Assembly: GCA_018268465.1 (NCBI GenBank)
Contig: JAFDWN010000007.1
Location: forward strand, 37,674 to 101,673
DNA from: Actinomycetota bacterium
GTDB taxonomy: Bacteria > Actinomycetota > Actinomycetes > Mycobacteriales > Mycobacteriaceae
Direction: 5' to 3'
DNA: 64,000 nt
A program made the translations under genes and the position numbers. Positions 9,569-17,627 of this stretch are shown in pieces. Each line of letters begins with the position of its first letter. Position 1 is the stretch's first letter. Under the pieces are notes generated by a model. It was given only the letters and a program-made list of their open reading frames with translations, made no database searches and was not told the origin of the DNA.

Positions 9569-11041
9569 GTGAGCCGCATCGGCGCCCCGGCCCTGCGCGA
9601 TGCCGTCCTGGACGACGGATCCTTCCAAAGCTGGGACTCCCCACCCCTCGACGTCGCCGCCGACGCGGCATACCGCCGCGAACTGGCCGAGGCCAAGGCC
9701 GCCACAGGATTCGACGAATCGGTGCTGACCGGTGAAGGCACCGTGCACGGCCGCCGGGTGGCGCTGGTGGCCTGCGAGTTCGGGTTCCTGGCCGGGTCGA
9801 TCGGCGTCGCCGCGGCCGAACGCATCACCGCCGCGGTGGAGCGGGCCACCGCCGAACGGCTGCCGCTGCTGGCCTCGCCGAGTTCCGGCGGCACCCGCAT
9901 GCAGGAGGGCACCGTCGCATTCCTGCAGATGGTCAAGATCGCCGCTGCAGTCGAACTGCACAAACGTGCCCATCTGCCCTATCTCGTGTACCTGCGGCAC
10001 CCCACCACCGGAGGGGTGTTCGCGTCGTGGGGCTCGCTCGGGCACGTCACCGTCGCCGAACCCGGCGCGCTCGTCGGATTCCTCGGTCCCCGGGTCTACG
10101 AGCACCTCTACGGCGAACCCTTCCCGTCGGGTGTCCAGACCGCCGAGAACCTGTGCGCACACGGCGTCATCGATGCGGTGGTCCCGCTCGACGCCCTGCG
10201 GGCCACGCTGGACCGGACGCTGACCGTCATCGCCGATCCGCCGGGACAGCCGCCCGCCGCACCGCCCGACGAAGAACTGCCCGACGTTCCGGCCTGGCAG
10301 TCCGTGGAGGCATCCCGGCGACCCGACCGCCCCGGCGTCGACCACCTGCTGCAGTACGGCGCCACCGAGCGGGTGCTGTTGTCGGGGACCGGCCGCGGCG
10401 AATCGGGCACCACCCTGCTGGCGCTGGCCCGATTCGGCGGGCAACCCGCGGTCGTGTTGGGACAGCAGCGCATCGTCGGCGGCGTGATCGGACCGGCGGC
10501 ATTGCGGGAGGCGCGGCGGGGTATGGCGCTGGCGGCGGGCCTGCGGCTGCCGCTGGTGCTGGTCATCGACACCGCAGGGCCTGCGCTGTCCAGAGCGGCC
10601 GAGGAGGACGGCCTGGCCGGCGAGATCGCGCGCTGCCTCGCCGAACTCGTCACGCTGGACACGCCGACGGTGTCGGTGCTGCTCGGCCAGGGCAGCGGCG
10701 GTCCCGCGCTGGCCATGGTGCCCGCCGACCGGGTGCTGGCCGCGCTGCACGGCTGGCTGGCCCCACTGCCGCCCGAGGGAGCCAGCGCGATCGTCTACCG
10801 CGACGTCGACCACGCCCCCGCGCTGGCCACCGCGCAAGGCATCCGTTCGGCCGATCTGCTGCGCGACGGCATCGTCGACGCGGTCGTGCCCGAACACCCC
10901 GACGCCGCCGACGAACCGCGGCAGTTCACCGCGCGGCTGTCGGCGACCATCGCCACCGAACTGCACCGGCTGCACACTGTGCCCGGCGAGCGGCGCCTCG
11001 GCGTGCGGCTGGCGCGCTACCGGCGCATCGGCCTGAGCTGA
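9569..11041 (+). CDS. accD3: Acetyl-/propionyl-CoA carboxylase carboxyltransferase subunit AccD3
   Basis: A 490-residue carboxyltransferase with two crotonase-like halves. The N-terminal half is about 20-230 (VACEFGFLAGSIGVAAAERI, LASPSSGGTRMQEG) and the C-terminal half about 260-470 (LVIDTAGPALSRAAEEDG, LGQGSGGPALAMVPADRV). This is the beta/alpha fusion order of mycobacterial AccD proteins. It transfers carboxyl from biotin to acyl-CoA, giving malonyl-CoA-type building blocks. It starts with GTG and is divergent from echA6 across 141 bases. M. tuberculosis accD3 (Rv0904c) sits beside prrA; here a 21 kb block intervenes. Confidence 0.88.
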   Translation: MSRIGAPALRDAVLDDGSFQSWDSPPLDVAADAAYRRELAEAKAATGFDESVLTGEGTVHGRRVALVACEFGFLAGSIGVAAAERITAAVERATAERLPLLASPSSGGTRMQEGTVAFLQMVKIAAAVELHKRAHLPYLVYLRHPTTGGVFASWGSLGHVTVAEPGALVGFLGPRVYEHLYGEPFPSGVQTAENLCAHGVIDAVVPLDALRATLDRTLTVIADPPGQPPAAPPDEELPDVPAWQSVEASRRPDRPGVDHLLQYGATERVLLSGTGRGESGTTLLALARFGGQPAVVLGQQRIVGGVIGPAALREARRGMALAAGLRLPLVLVIDTAGPALSRAAEEDGLAGEIARCLAELVTLDTPTVSVLLGQGSGGPALAMVPADRVLAALHGWLAPLPPEGASAIVYRDVDHAPALATAQGIRSADLLRDGIVDAVVPEHPDAADEPRQFTARLSATIATELHRLHTVPGERRLGVRLARYRRIGLS

Positions 11042-11055
11042 CGGTTCTGCCGGTT

Positions 11056-11120
11056 CCGCCGAACCAGAAGTCTGGGTCGCTGAGCGGGCCGCTCAGCGAC
11101 CCAGACTTCTGGTTCGGCGG
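11056..11120. terminator. Perfect 65-base palindrome between convergent genes (bidirectional terminator candidate)
   Basis: Bases 11056-11087 and 11089-11120 are perfect inverted copies (32 + 32) around a single G at 11088. I matched all 32 positions by eye. Outside the arms pairing stops. It begins 15 bases after the accD3 stop and ends 9 bases before the stop of the converging YhgE/Pip gene, so its simplest role is a bidirectional terminator, though no T-run follows on either strand. Its length and perfection are unusual. Confidence 0.75.
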
Positions 11121-11128
11121 GGGTGGCG

Positions 11129-13135
11129 TCACACCTCGATGGGCGGATGCAGGCGCTCCATCGTGTACTGCCGGTTGCGTCTGGCCGCCCACGCGCTGGC
11201 GGCCAGCGACGCCGCCAGCACCCCGACGAGCACCGCGACGGCGACCCACAGCCGCGAGTCGATCCCGCCCACCGTCAGCTGACGCAGGCCGTTGACCGCA
11301 TACGTCATCGGGTCGAACGGGTGGATGATCTGGAACGGCGTCGCGGTGGTCTCCACGGGATAGATGCCGCCCGCGGACACCAGCTGGAACATCAAAAACG
11401 CCAACGTGACGACGCGGCCCACGGCCACCCCGAACAGCGCGTTGAACGCCTGGATCAGCGCCAGGAACGCCGCGGCGACGAGCACCAGGAACGCCACCGT
11501 CGCCAGCGCGTACCGGGCCTTCAGCCCCACCCCGAAGTGCACCACCACATACATCACCACCACCTGGGCCACCGCGATGAGCAGCGCCGGCCAGTACGAC
11601 GCCAGCACCACCCGCAGCGCCCCGAGCCCGTTGATGATCGGACGGGACTGCAGCGGCGTCAGCAGCATCCAGATGATCAGCGTGCCGATGAACAACGCCA
11701 GCGGCAGGAAGAACGGCGCGAAACCGGTGCCGAACGTGGCCGCCGGGTTGTGGGTGACGAGGTCGAGCGCGACGGGCGCCGACAAAGTGTGCGCCACCGC
11801 GGTGCGCTGCTGCGGTGTCCACGACGGCACCTGGGTCGACCCGTCGCGCAGCTTACCGGCCAGCTCCTGCCCGCCGGCCTGCAACTCCGTGGTGCCCTCG
11901 GCGAGTTTGTCGGCGCCGGTGGCCAATTGCCTGCTGCCATCGGTCAACTGGACCAGCCCGCCCGACAGCCGCTGAGCACCCGTGTCGAGTTCGTCGACCC
12001 CGCTACGCAGTTTGGCCACCTGGTCGCGCAGGTCGCCGTTGAGAGCCTGCGTGAGGAAGGTGCGCAACTGGCTGCCGGGATCGCCGAGCTCGTTCTCCAG
12101 CGCCGAGGCACTGGTGCGCAACCGCGCGAGACCGTCGTCGGTGGCCGGGTCGATGCCCTGGGCCCGCATCAGCCGCTGCGCGCCGGCCAGGAACTCGCCG
12201 ACGTCGCGCACGGTCGGGTCCGGATTGGCCCGCAACGTCCCCACCGCCTGGTCGATGATGGCCGCCGCCTGGCCGTAGTCGACGTTCAACGCGGCGATCC
12301 GGTCGGTGGTCGAGCGCACCGCGCCGCTGAGATGCTGGGCCGCCACCCCGACGTCATCGGGGTTCAGACCGAGGCCGCCGACGCGGTCGAGCATCGTCAA
12401 CAGCGGGCCCGTCGCCTTGTCGATGCCGGTGGCCAGCTCGCGGGTGCCCGCCGCCAGCTGCGCCGAGCCGTCGCGGGCGGTGGCCATGCTGGTGGCCAAC
12501 GTGTGCGCGCCGGTGGCCAACTGGTGGGCACCGTCATCGGCGGTGGTCAAACCCGACGCCAGTCGGTCGGCGCCGTCGGCGGCCTGCACCAGGCCGGCCC
12601 CGGCGTCGGTCAGGCCGGTGAGCACCGTGCCCACCGATTGCTCGCCGATGCGGGCGTTGACCTGGTTGACCACCTCGCGTGCCGCGTTCTGCCCGATGAT
12701 CGAGGCGAGATAGTTGTTGGCGTTGTTGAAGGTGAACCGGATCTGGGCCTGCCGCGGCTCGGCACCGGCGGACGAGGCGATGTCGGCGCTGAACTCGCCG
12801 GGCAGCGTCACCGAGAAGTAGTACTTGCCGCTCGCGACGCCGTCGGCGGCGTCCTGCGCGGAGACCTCGTGCAGCTGCAGCTGACCCGAGTCGATCAGCG
12901 CGCGGGCCACTTCGTCCCCGGCGCGCAGCGGCTTACCCTGCGCGACCGCGCCCGTGTCCTCGTTGACCAGGGCCACCGGCACCTTGTTGACCTCGGCGAA
13001 CGGATTCCAGAACGCCCACAGGTACATCGCTCCGTACAGCAGCGGCATCACGATGATGGTCAGCAAGGCGATACGCGGCAGCACCCCGCGTGAATACCGC
13101 TTGAGGTCGGTTCCCAACGACATTCCGGCCAGCAC
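11129..13135 (-). CDS. YhgE/Pip domain membrane protein (ABC-2-like permease)
   Basis: A 668-residue membrane protein. One helix lies at the N-terminus (RIALLTIIVMPLLYGAMYLWAF), followed by a long outside region to about residue 430. Five or six helices follow (FAPFFLPLALFIGTLIIWML, VVLASYWPALLIAVAQVVVM and on). The outside part has the spaced LATG/LAxG repeat helices (ADGADRLASGL, AHQLATGAHTLAT, SAQLAAGTRELATG) of the Pip/phage-infection-protein family. Such proteins are linked to ABC-2 permeases and, in some firmicutes, to ESX-type secretion. GTG at 13135 or ATG at 13123 could start it. The ATPase-like gene ends 2 bases upstream, so the two form an operon. Confidence 0.85.
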   Translation of the reverse strand: MLAGMSLGTDLKRYSRGVLPRIALLTIIVMPLLYGAMYLWAFWNPFAEVNKVPVALVNEDTGAVAQGKPLRAGDEVARALIDSGQLQLHEVSAQDAADGVASGKYYFSVTLPGEFSADIASSAGAEPRQAQIRFTFNNANNYLASIIGQNAAREVVNQVNARIGEQSVGTVLTGLTDAGAGLVQAADGADRLASGLTTADDGAHQLATGAHTLATSMATARDGSAQLAAGTRELATGIDKATGPLLTMLDRVGGLGLNPDDVGVAAQHLSGAVRSTTDRIAALNVDYGQAAAIIDQAVGTLRANPDPTVRDVGEFLAGAQRLMRAQGIDPATDDGLARLRTSASALENELGDPGSQLRTFLTQALNGDLRDQVAKLRSGVDELDTGAQRLSGGLVQLTDGSRQLATGADKLAEGTTELQAGGQELAGKLRDGSTQVPSWTPQQRTAVAHTLSAPVALDLVTHNPAATFGTGFAPFFLPLALFIGTLIIWMLLTPLQSRPIINGLGALRVVLASYWPALLIAVAQVVVMYVVVHFGVGLKARYALATVAFLVLVAAAFLALIQAFNALFGVAVGRVVTLAFLMFQLVSAGGIYPVETTATPFQIIHPFDPMTYAVNGLRQLTVGGIDSRLWVAVAVLVGVLAASLAASAWAARRNRQYTMERLHPPIEV

Positions 13136-13137
13136 GG

Positions 13138-13875
13138 CTAATCGGTCCCTTCCTGTCGTCCCGCGAGTTCGGCGCGGGCGGTGTTCTCCACGGCCAGTTG
13201 CGCATGCACCGCATGCCCGGTGACGCCGTTGACGGTCGCGGTGACGACCGTCTGCTGCTTGCCGAGTTCGATCAGCCGCTCGACGAGCAGTCCGCGGCTG
13301 AGGTCGCTGGCGACGGCGTCGAGGTTGCCCACCACGAGCAGCGGCGGGCGTGCGGTGTTGGCCAGCGCGATGCGCAAAAGCAGCCGGTCCAGTTCGGTCA
13401 GCTCCTCGAAGTACTCGTCGAGCGGGGGCAGCGGCAGGTCACCGAACACCGGTCCGCAGACGGCGGCGAGTTCCTCGTCCCCCGCCCGCGGGACCAACCG
13501 GTACCACGGCGCGTCCCAGCGCAGCTGCTCGGTGATGAGATCGCGCACCCGCACCGACTCGGACACCGTGTCGAGCTCGTCGATCCCGGCCAGCGCCGAG
13601 ATCGCGAAGACGTCCCTGGCCCGCGTCCGCCCGAACACCGTCAACTCGCCGGCGACAGGACGCATCCGGCCGGCCAGCGTCATCAGCAGCGCGGTGCGGC
13701 CCGAACCGGCCGGGCATACGAGCACCGTCACACCGCCCTCGTCGATATCGAGGTCGATCGGCCCGTACACCGGCCCCCACGGTCCGCGCATCCGGATGCC
13801 CTGCGCGGAGATGGCCGGAAGCGGCGCGGGCGCCGAATCGTTTGCGGGATCGTCTACGTGGTTGACCTCCGACAT
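13138..13875 (-). CDS. Degenerate ABC-type ATPase, partner of the YhgE/Pip protein
   Basis: A 245-residue protein laid out like an ABC nucleotide-binding domain: an A-loop region at WGPVYGPIDLDIDEG, then a Walker A-like CPAGSGRTALLMTLAGRM (about 54-71) where the invariant lysine is arginine. The signature LSGGQ is absent; the place reads LTELDRLLLRIALANTARP. The Walker B strand reads LLVVGNLD, with no catalytic glutamate. It probably binds nucleotide weakly or not at all. Immediate linkage to the YhgE/Pip permease implies a joint complex. It starts at ATG 13875, 81 bases from the divergent coiled-coil gene. Confidence 0.7.
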   Translation of the reverse strand: MSEVNHVDDPANDSAPAPLPAISAQGIRMRGPWGPVYGPIDLDIDEGGVTVLVCPAGSGRTALLMTLAGRMRPVAGELTVFGRTRARDVFAISALAGIDELDTVSESVRVRDLITEQLRWDAPWYRLVPRAGDEELAAVCGPVFGDLPLPPLDEYFEELTELDRLLLRIALANTARPPLLVVGNLDAVASDLSRGLLVERLIELGKQQTVVTATVNGVTGHAVHAQLAVENTARAELAGRQEGTD

Positions 13876-13956
13876 CGGTCAATCTCAACACACGACGACC
13901 GTCGTCACGGTCTCGGCGGCGGACACCCACCCCCGGCGCGATGGCATGCTGGGCTT

Positions 13957-14682
13957 GTGGAGGCGCTCCTTCATTTCGCCGGAAACTTCTGGTGGCTGAT
14001 CTTCCCGTTCGCCGGTGCGATCGGCGGGACGGTCAAGGCCGTCGCGGCGGCCAACGACCGCCGCGCCCAGCGGCGGCTGGAGCGATACCGGATCAAACAG
14101 GAGACCAAGGTCGCGCTCGCCCAGGCCGCGGCGGCCGCACGCGCGGCCAACGCCGCCGAAACGGCACGGGAGCGCGACAGCGCGGCCGGCCACACCCGCG
14201 AGATGACCAAGGTGCGCCAGCAGCACGACCGCACCGTGGCCCGGTGGCTGGACTACGAGATCGACGTCGCCAAACTGCTGGACTTCCCGATGATGACGGA
14301 TATGCGCGATCCGCTGACCGCCGAATTCCACAGGGCCAGAAGCCGCGCGGACCTCCTGCGGCCCGACAGCATCGACGACATCCTCGACGACCGCGACGCC
14401 CAGATCGACTACCGCGACGCGGTCCACCACTTCGTCGCGGCGTTCGACGTGGCCGAGGCCGAAGCCGTCCGCAGGCGCCGCAGCGACTTCTCGGCCGAGG
14501 GCCGGAACCGGCTGGCCCGCGCCCAGCACCTGCTACGGCTGGCATCCGACGGCGCGGCGACACCGCAGGAACGCCGCACCGCCTACGCCAGGGCGCGCAA
14601 AGAACTCGACGGCCTGATCGTGCTGCCCGCGGCGACGCGCGCGAGCATCGAACGCGCAGTGGCGGGCGAGATCGAGGCCTGA
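13957..14682 (+). CDS. Membrane-anchored coiled-coil protein, unknown function
   Basis: A 241-residue protein from GTG at 13957, chosen because the open frame upstream looks non-coding and the new N-terminus gives one clean membrane helix (residues about 5-26, HFAGNFWWLIFPFAGAIGGTV). A highly charged Ala/Arg/Glu coiled coil follows at about 33-95. The remaining 145 residues are helical and acidic-basic, with no cysteine or recognisable catalytic motif. The layout suggests a cytoplasmic helical domain tethered to the membrane. I do not recognise a family. It is divergent from the ATPase-like gene and converges on the next membrane gene. Confidence 0.75.
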   Translation: MEALLHFAGNFWWLIFPFAGAIGGTVKAVAAANDRRAQRRLERYRIKQETKVALAQAAAAARAANAAETARERDSAAGHTREMTKVRQQHDRTVARWLDYEIDVAKLLDFPMMTDMRDPLTAEFHRARSRADLLRPDSIDDILDDRDAQIDYRDAVHHFVAAFDVAEAEAVRRRRSDFSAEGRNRLARAQHLLRLASDGAATPQERRTAYARARKELDGLIVLPAATRASIERAVAGEIEA

Positions 14683-14691
14683 GCGCACCGC

Positions 14692-15135
14692 TCAGACCAG
14701 CGCCAGCGCCGTCAGCGTCGTTGCGCAGGTGACCAGGTCCAGCGGAAGCCGCAGCACACTGCGGCGGGTCCACCGCACCGCGGCGGCGGTGTCCACGCCC
14801 GCCGGGCCGGCCTTCTCGAAGGCGACGGCCTTCGGGATGAAGTCGGCCAGCGACCAGAGGCGCATCGCCGCATGGCCGGCCAACGCGATCAGCAGGGCGG
14901 TGCGCACCGCGGGGTCACCCCATGCCGCGACGAGCGCCACGACGAGCAACACCTCGACGACCGTGTGCGCAGGTATCCAGAAGCGGCGCCGGGAGATGCC
15001 GCCATGGGCGGGTTGGATGATGCCGGGACGTCGGGGCCACGACGGGTCCACGACCAGCACTTCGTAGAGCCCGCCGCCGAGCGACACACACGTTGCCAGG
15101 GCCGTCGCGGCGATCAGGATCGGCGTCCACATCAC
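14692..15135 (-). CDS. Four-helix membrane protein, unknown
   Basis: A 147-residue protein with four hydrophobic segments at about 4-28, 55-75, 78-100 and 125-146. A GGGLYEVLVVDP motif follows helix 1 and RRFWIPAHT precedes helix 2. The shape is like DUF1772/anthrone-oxygenase-type small membrane proteins, but I cannot confirm the family. It starts GTG at 15135 followed at once by an ATG (15132). It stands between the converging coiled-coil gene and the amine-oxidase operon, with 128 bases to the latter. No function is claimed. Confidence 0.65.
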   Translation of the reverse strand: MMWTPILIAATALATCVSLGGGLYEVLVVDPSWPRRPGIIQPAHGGISRRRFWIPAHTVVEVLLVVALVAAWGDPAVRTALLIALAGHAAMRLWSLADFIPKAVAFEKAGPAGVDTAAAVRWTRRSVLRLPLDLVTCATTLTALALV

Positions 15136-15263
15136 CGCCGATTATCGCCGTCGGCGGGGCAGTCGGCCCGCCGAAGGTCCGGGGCCGCCGACATCAGGCT
15201 CCGGTACACATCGCGGCCGTATTCCGTGTCACAACCCGGATCTCGGCGGGCCACCCGCGCGGC

Positions 15264-15677
15264 TCAGCGGGCCGGGAACCCGCTGATCGTCACCAGCCGG
15301 CCCCGGGTGCGGTAGTACAACACCGCGACCGCCACGCTGACCTCGACCAGCGCGATCACGGTCGCCACCCCCATCAGCGCCGGCGGGGCCGAGGCCCCGG
15401 CCGCCGCACCGTCGTGGCGGTGGACCGGTCCGGGAAGGTGTATCGCCACCATCGCCAGATTCATCAGCGCCACGACGCACCACGCCCGCAACGTCCCACG
15501 CCGCCACAAGTCGTGGGCACAGAACAGGCACGCCACGATCATCGCGGCGAGCATCGCCGTCGCGATGAGATTCGGCGCATGCCCCAGCATCACCGCGTGC
15601 AGGCCTGCCGACCCCGCCGCCAGCACGGCACACACCCGCCGCCCGAAGACGGCGGACGTGTGCGCGGCCGACGACAT
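15264..15677 (-). CDS. Small membrane protein at the end of the amine oxidase operon
   Basis: A 137-residue protein with four membrane segments (about 8-28, 36-55, 63-82, 101-124). The loop between helices 3 and 4 reads HLPGPVHRHDG, three histidines that could bind copper. It starts 3 bases after the stop of the copper amine oxidase gene, so it belongs to that operon. A role in copper delivery, or in handling the peroxide or ammonia made by the oxidase, is an inference from position only. Ala, Val and Leu-rich; no known family recognised. Confidence 0.7.
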   Translation of the reverse strand: MSSAAHTSAVFGRRVCAVLAAGSAGLHAVMLGHAPNLIATAMLAAMIVACLFCAHDLWRRGTLRAWCVVALMNLAMVAIHLPGPVHRHDGAAAGASAPPALMGVATVIALVEVSVAVAVLYYRTRGRLVTISGFPAR

Positions 15678-15680
15678 CCC

Positions 15681-17627
15681 TCAACTCTCGCAGCAGTGCG
15701 ACGTCGGCGCAGCCGGAACGTTCAAAGCGGGGTTGCGATCGAAGAAACCGACCGGTTTGAGCGTGAATCCGGCATAGTCCACCGGCATCACCGGCCAGTC
15801 CTCGGGACGCGGGAAGTGGGTCAGCCCGAACGTGTGCCACACCACGATATCCTCGCCGTCGATATCGCGGTCGCCGCGAATGTACTCGGGCAGCCCCGCG
15901 CCACCCGGATGCTGGTTGACCAACTGCCCGGCCGGATAGCGCTGCGCGGGATCGTATTTCGTCACCCACAGGTGCTTGGTGGCGAAGGCGGCGCGGGCCG
16001 CGATCGAGCTGGACGGGTCGGCGAGCAGCACCGGCTGCCCCTCGGGATGCAGCGCGTAGCCGACGTCCTGCCCGAGCCGGTTCTGCTTGGTGGGATTGGT
16101 GATGTGCCAGACGCGAGCCTTGAGGTTGTCGGCGGTGCGGGCAGCCTGCGACTCACGGGTCAGCTTCGTCTTCTGCGCCCGGAAAGCGTTGCCCCAGGGA
16201 TTGTCCGGGCCCATCGGCACCGCGACCGCGTCGACCTCCGCCACCGCGTTGACGTCGCCGTCGACGGCCATGTCCAGCCGCGCGGAAAACAGGTGCTGAT
16301 GGAACGGCGCACCGAGCCCGGGCGCGATCTCGGTGGCGAACCCGTCGGGTCCGCGGTAGGCGGACGGGAACACGATGCCGGTGGCCTTGGCCTCCAGTTC
16401 GATGGTGCCGTCGAGGTAGAGGTACCAGTAGAAGCCGTAGTCGTAGTTGCCGATGGTCAGGAAGAAGGAGATGACCAGCCGCCTCGAGCGCCGCGTCTCG
16501 GCCATGCCGTTGAACATGTCGGTGTGCTTCCACAGCACCCCGAAGTCCTCCTCGTGCAGACAGATGGCGTTCTTCATCACCTTGGGGTGACCCTGTTCGT
16601 CGGCGACCGTGACGTCGAAGTAGGTGATGTCGCCCAGGCAGTCGCAGCCCAACTCCAGCGAGTTCGTGTAGCGCCCGAACAGGTATTCACCCTGATCGAA
16701 GTAGTTCTGCCAGTAGCGCACCGGCGACGGATCGGCGTAGGGCACCACCATCTCGGCGATCGAGGCACGGTAGACGACCGGGCGCACGGTGTCCCCGTCG
16801 CGCAGCGAGATCTGATGCAGGGTCAGACCCTCCCGGACGTCGAAGGAGAACCGGAAAGTCCAATCCGCCCAGTCGATCTGATTGCCCTGGACGGTGAAAC
16901 TCGGACCGTCCGGCTGGATGATCTCGATGGGTTTGAGGTCGGTGCGGGTCGGCCGCGCATGGGGTTCGGCGTCCCACTGGCCGCGCTCGGCCGGCAGCGG
17001 GAGCTCCATCTCGTCGATGACCTTCACGACACGCTGTTGCGGCAGGTCGACGTAGGCGACCACACCGTCGATCGGGTGCGCCCACGGCAGATCCGCCGCG
17101 TCGTACTGATAGAACGCCAGCACCCGCACGATCCGGCGGCCTACCTCGTCGTCGTGGCCGAATACGCCGGCCGACAACGGGACCGCACGCACCTTGGCGG
17201 GATCGAGCTGACGTTTGCCGATCGCGTCCAGCCATTCGGGGCAGTCGAGCAGGTAACCCTCGATGTCCTCGAACTCCTGGTCGAGGATGGGGAGCTGGCC
17301 GTCGACGGCGGCGTCGACCGATGCGCGGCTGACGATGCGATCACCGGTCAGCGACACCACCAGGTCGGTGCCGACCCCGGTCGCCCGATCCAGCAGCAGC
17401 ACCCGGGCGCGCCGTTCGATCGGGTCACCGACGGCGAACTCCAGCACGGTCCGTTTGTGCGGCTCGTCGAGGGCGACGTAGACGAAGCGCACGCTCTCGC
17501 CGAGAAGACCGTTTTCGTCGACGATGCGGCGTGCCGCGCGGATCTCCCCGGCGGTCAACGGGTTCAGCGGGTGATCGGGCGCGGCCGAACCGGTGTGGTC
17601 GGCGGTCTCGACGGTCGCGGTGCTCAT
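15681..17627 (-). CDS. Primary-amine (copper/TPQ) oxidase, tyramine/phenethylamine type
   Basis: A 648-residue copper amine oxidase, close in build to the Arthrobacter phenethylamine enzyme. It oxidises a primary amine to aldehyde, ammonia and hydrogen peroxide. The topaquinone precursor is Tyr395 in GNYDY, the copper ligands are the HQH pair (about 444-446, FHQHLFSARLD) and a late His near HFPRPED, and the catalytic base Asp is in YFDQGEYL (about 310). D2/D3-like N-terminal domains precede the catalytic one. No signal peptide is seen. Its start overlaps the permease stop by 4 bases (ATGA). Confidence 0.95.
   Translation of the reverse strand: MSTATVETADHTGSAAPDHPLNPLTAGEIRAARRIVDENGLLGESVRFVYVALDEPHKRTVLEFAVGDPIERRARVLLLDRATGVGTDLVVSLTGDRIVSRASVDAAVDGQLPILDQEFEDIEGYLLDCPEWLDAIGKRQLDPAKVRAVPLSAGVFGHDDEVGRRIVRVLAFYQYDAADLPWAHPIDGVVAYVDLPQQRVVKVIDEMELPLPAERGQWDAEPHARPTRTDLKPIEIIQPDGPSFTVQGNQIDWADWTFRFSFDVREGLTLHQISLRDGDTVRPVVYRASIAEMVVPYADPSPVRYWQNYFDQGEYLFGRYTNSLELGCDCLGDITYFDVTVADEQGHPKVMKNAICLHEEDFGVLWKHTDMFNGMAETRRSRRLVISFFLTIGNYDYGFYWYLYLDGTIELEAKATGIVFPSAYRGPDGFATEIAPGLGAPFHQHLFSARLDMAVDGDVNAVAEVDAVAVPMGPDNPWGNAFRAQKTKLTRESQAARTADNLKARVWHITNPTKQNRLGQDVGYALHPEGQPVLLADPSSSIAARAAFATKHLWVTKYDPAQRYPAGQLVNQHPGGAGLPEYIRGDRDIDGEDIVVWHTFGLTHFPRPEDWPVMPVDYAGFTLKPVGFFDRNPALNVPAAPTSHCCES

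Noticed and set aside
11123-13093. Open frame of 656 codons opposite the YhgE/Pip gene
   Set aside because: A mirror of the repetitive Leu/Ala/Gly helices of the real gene; no independent signals.
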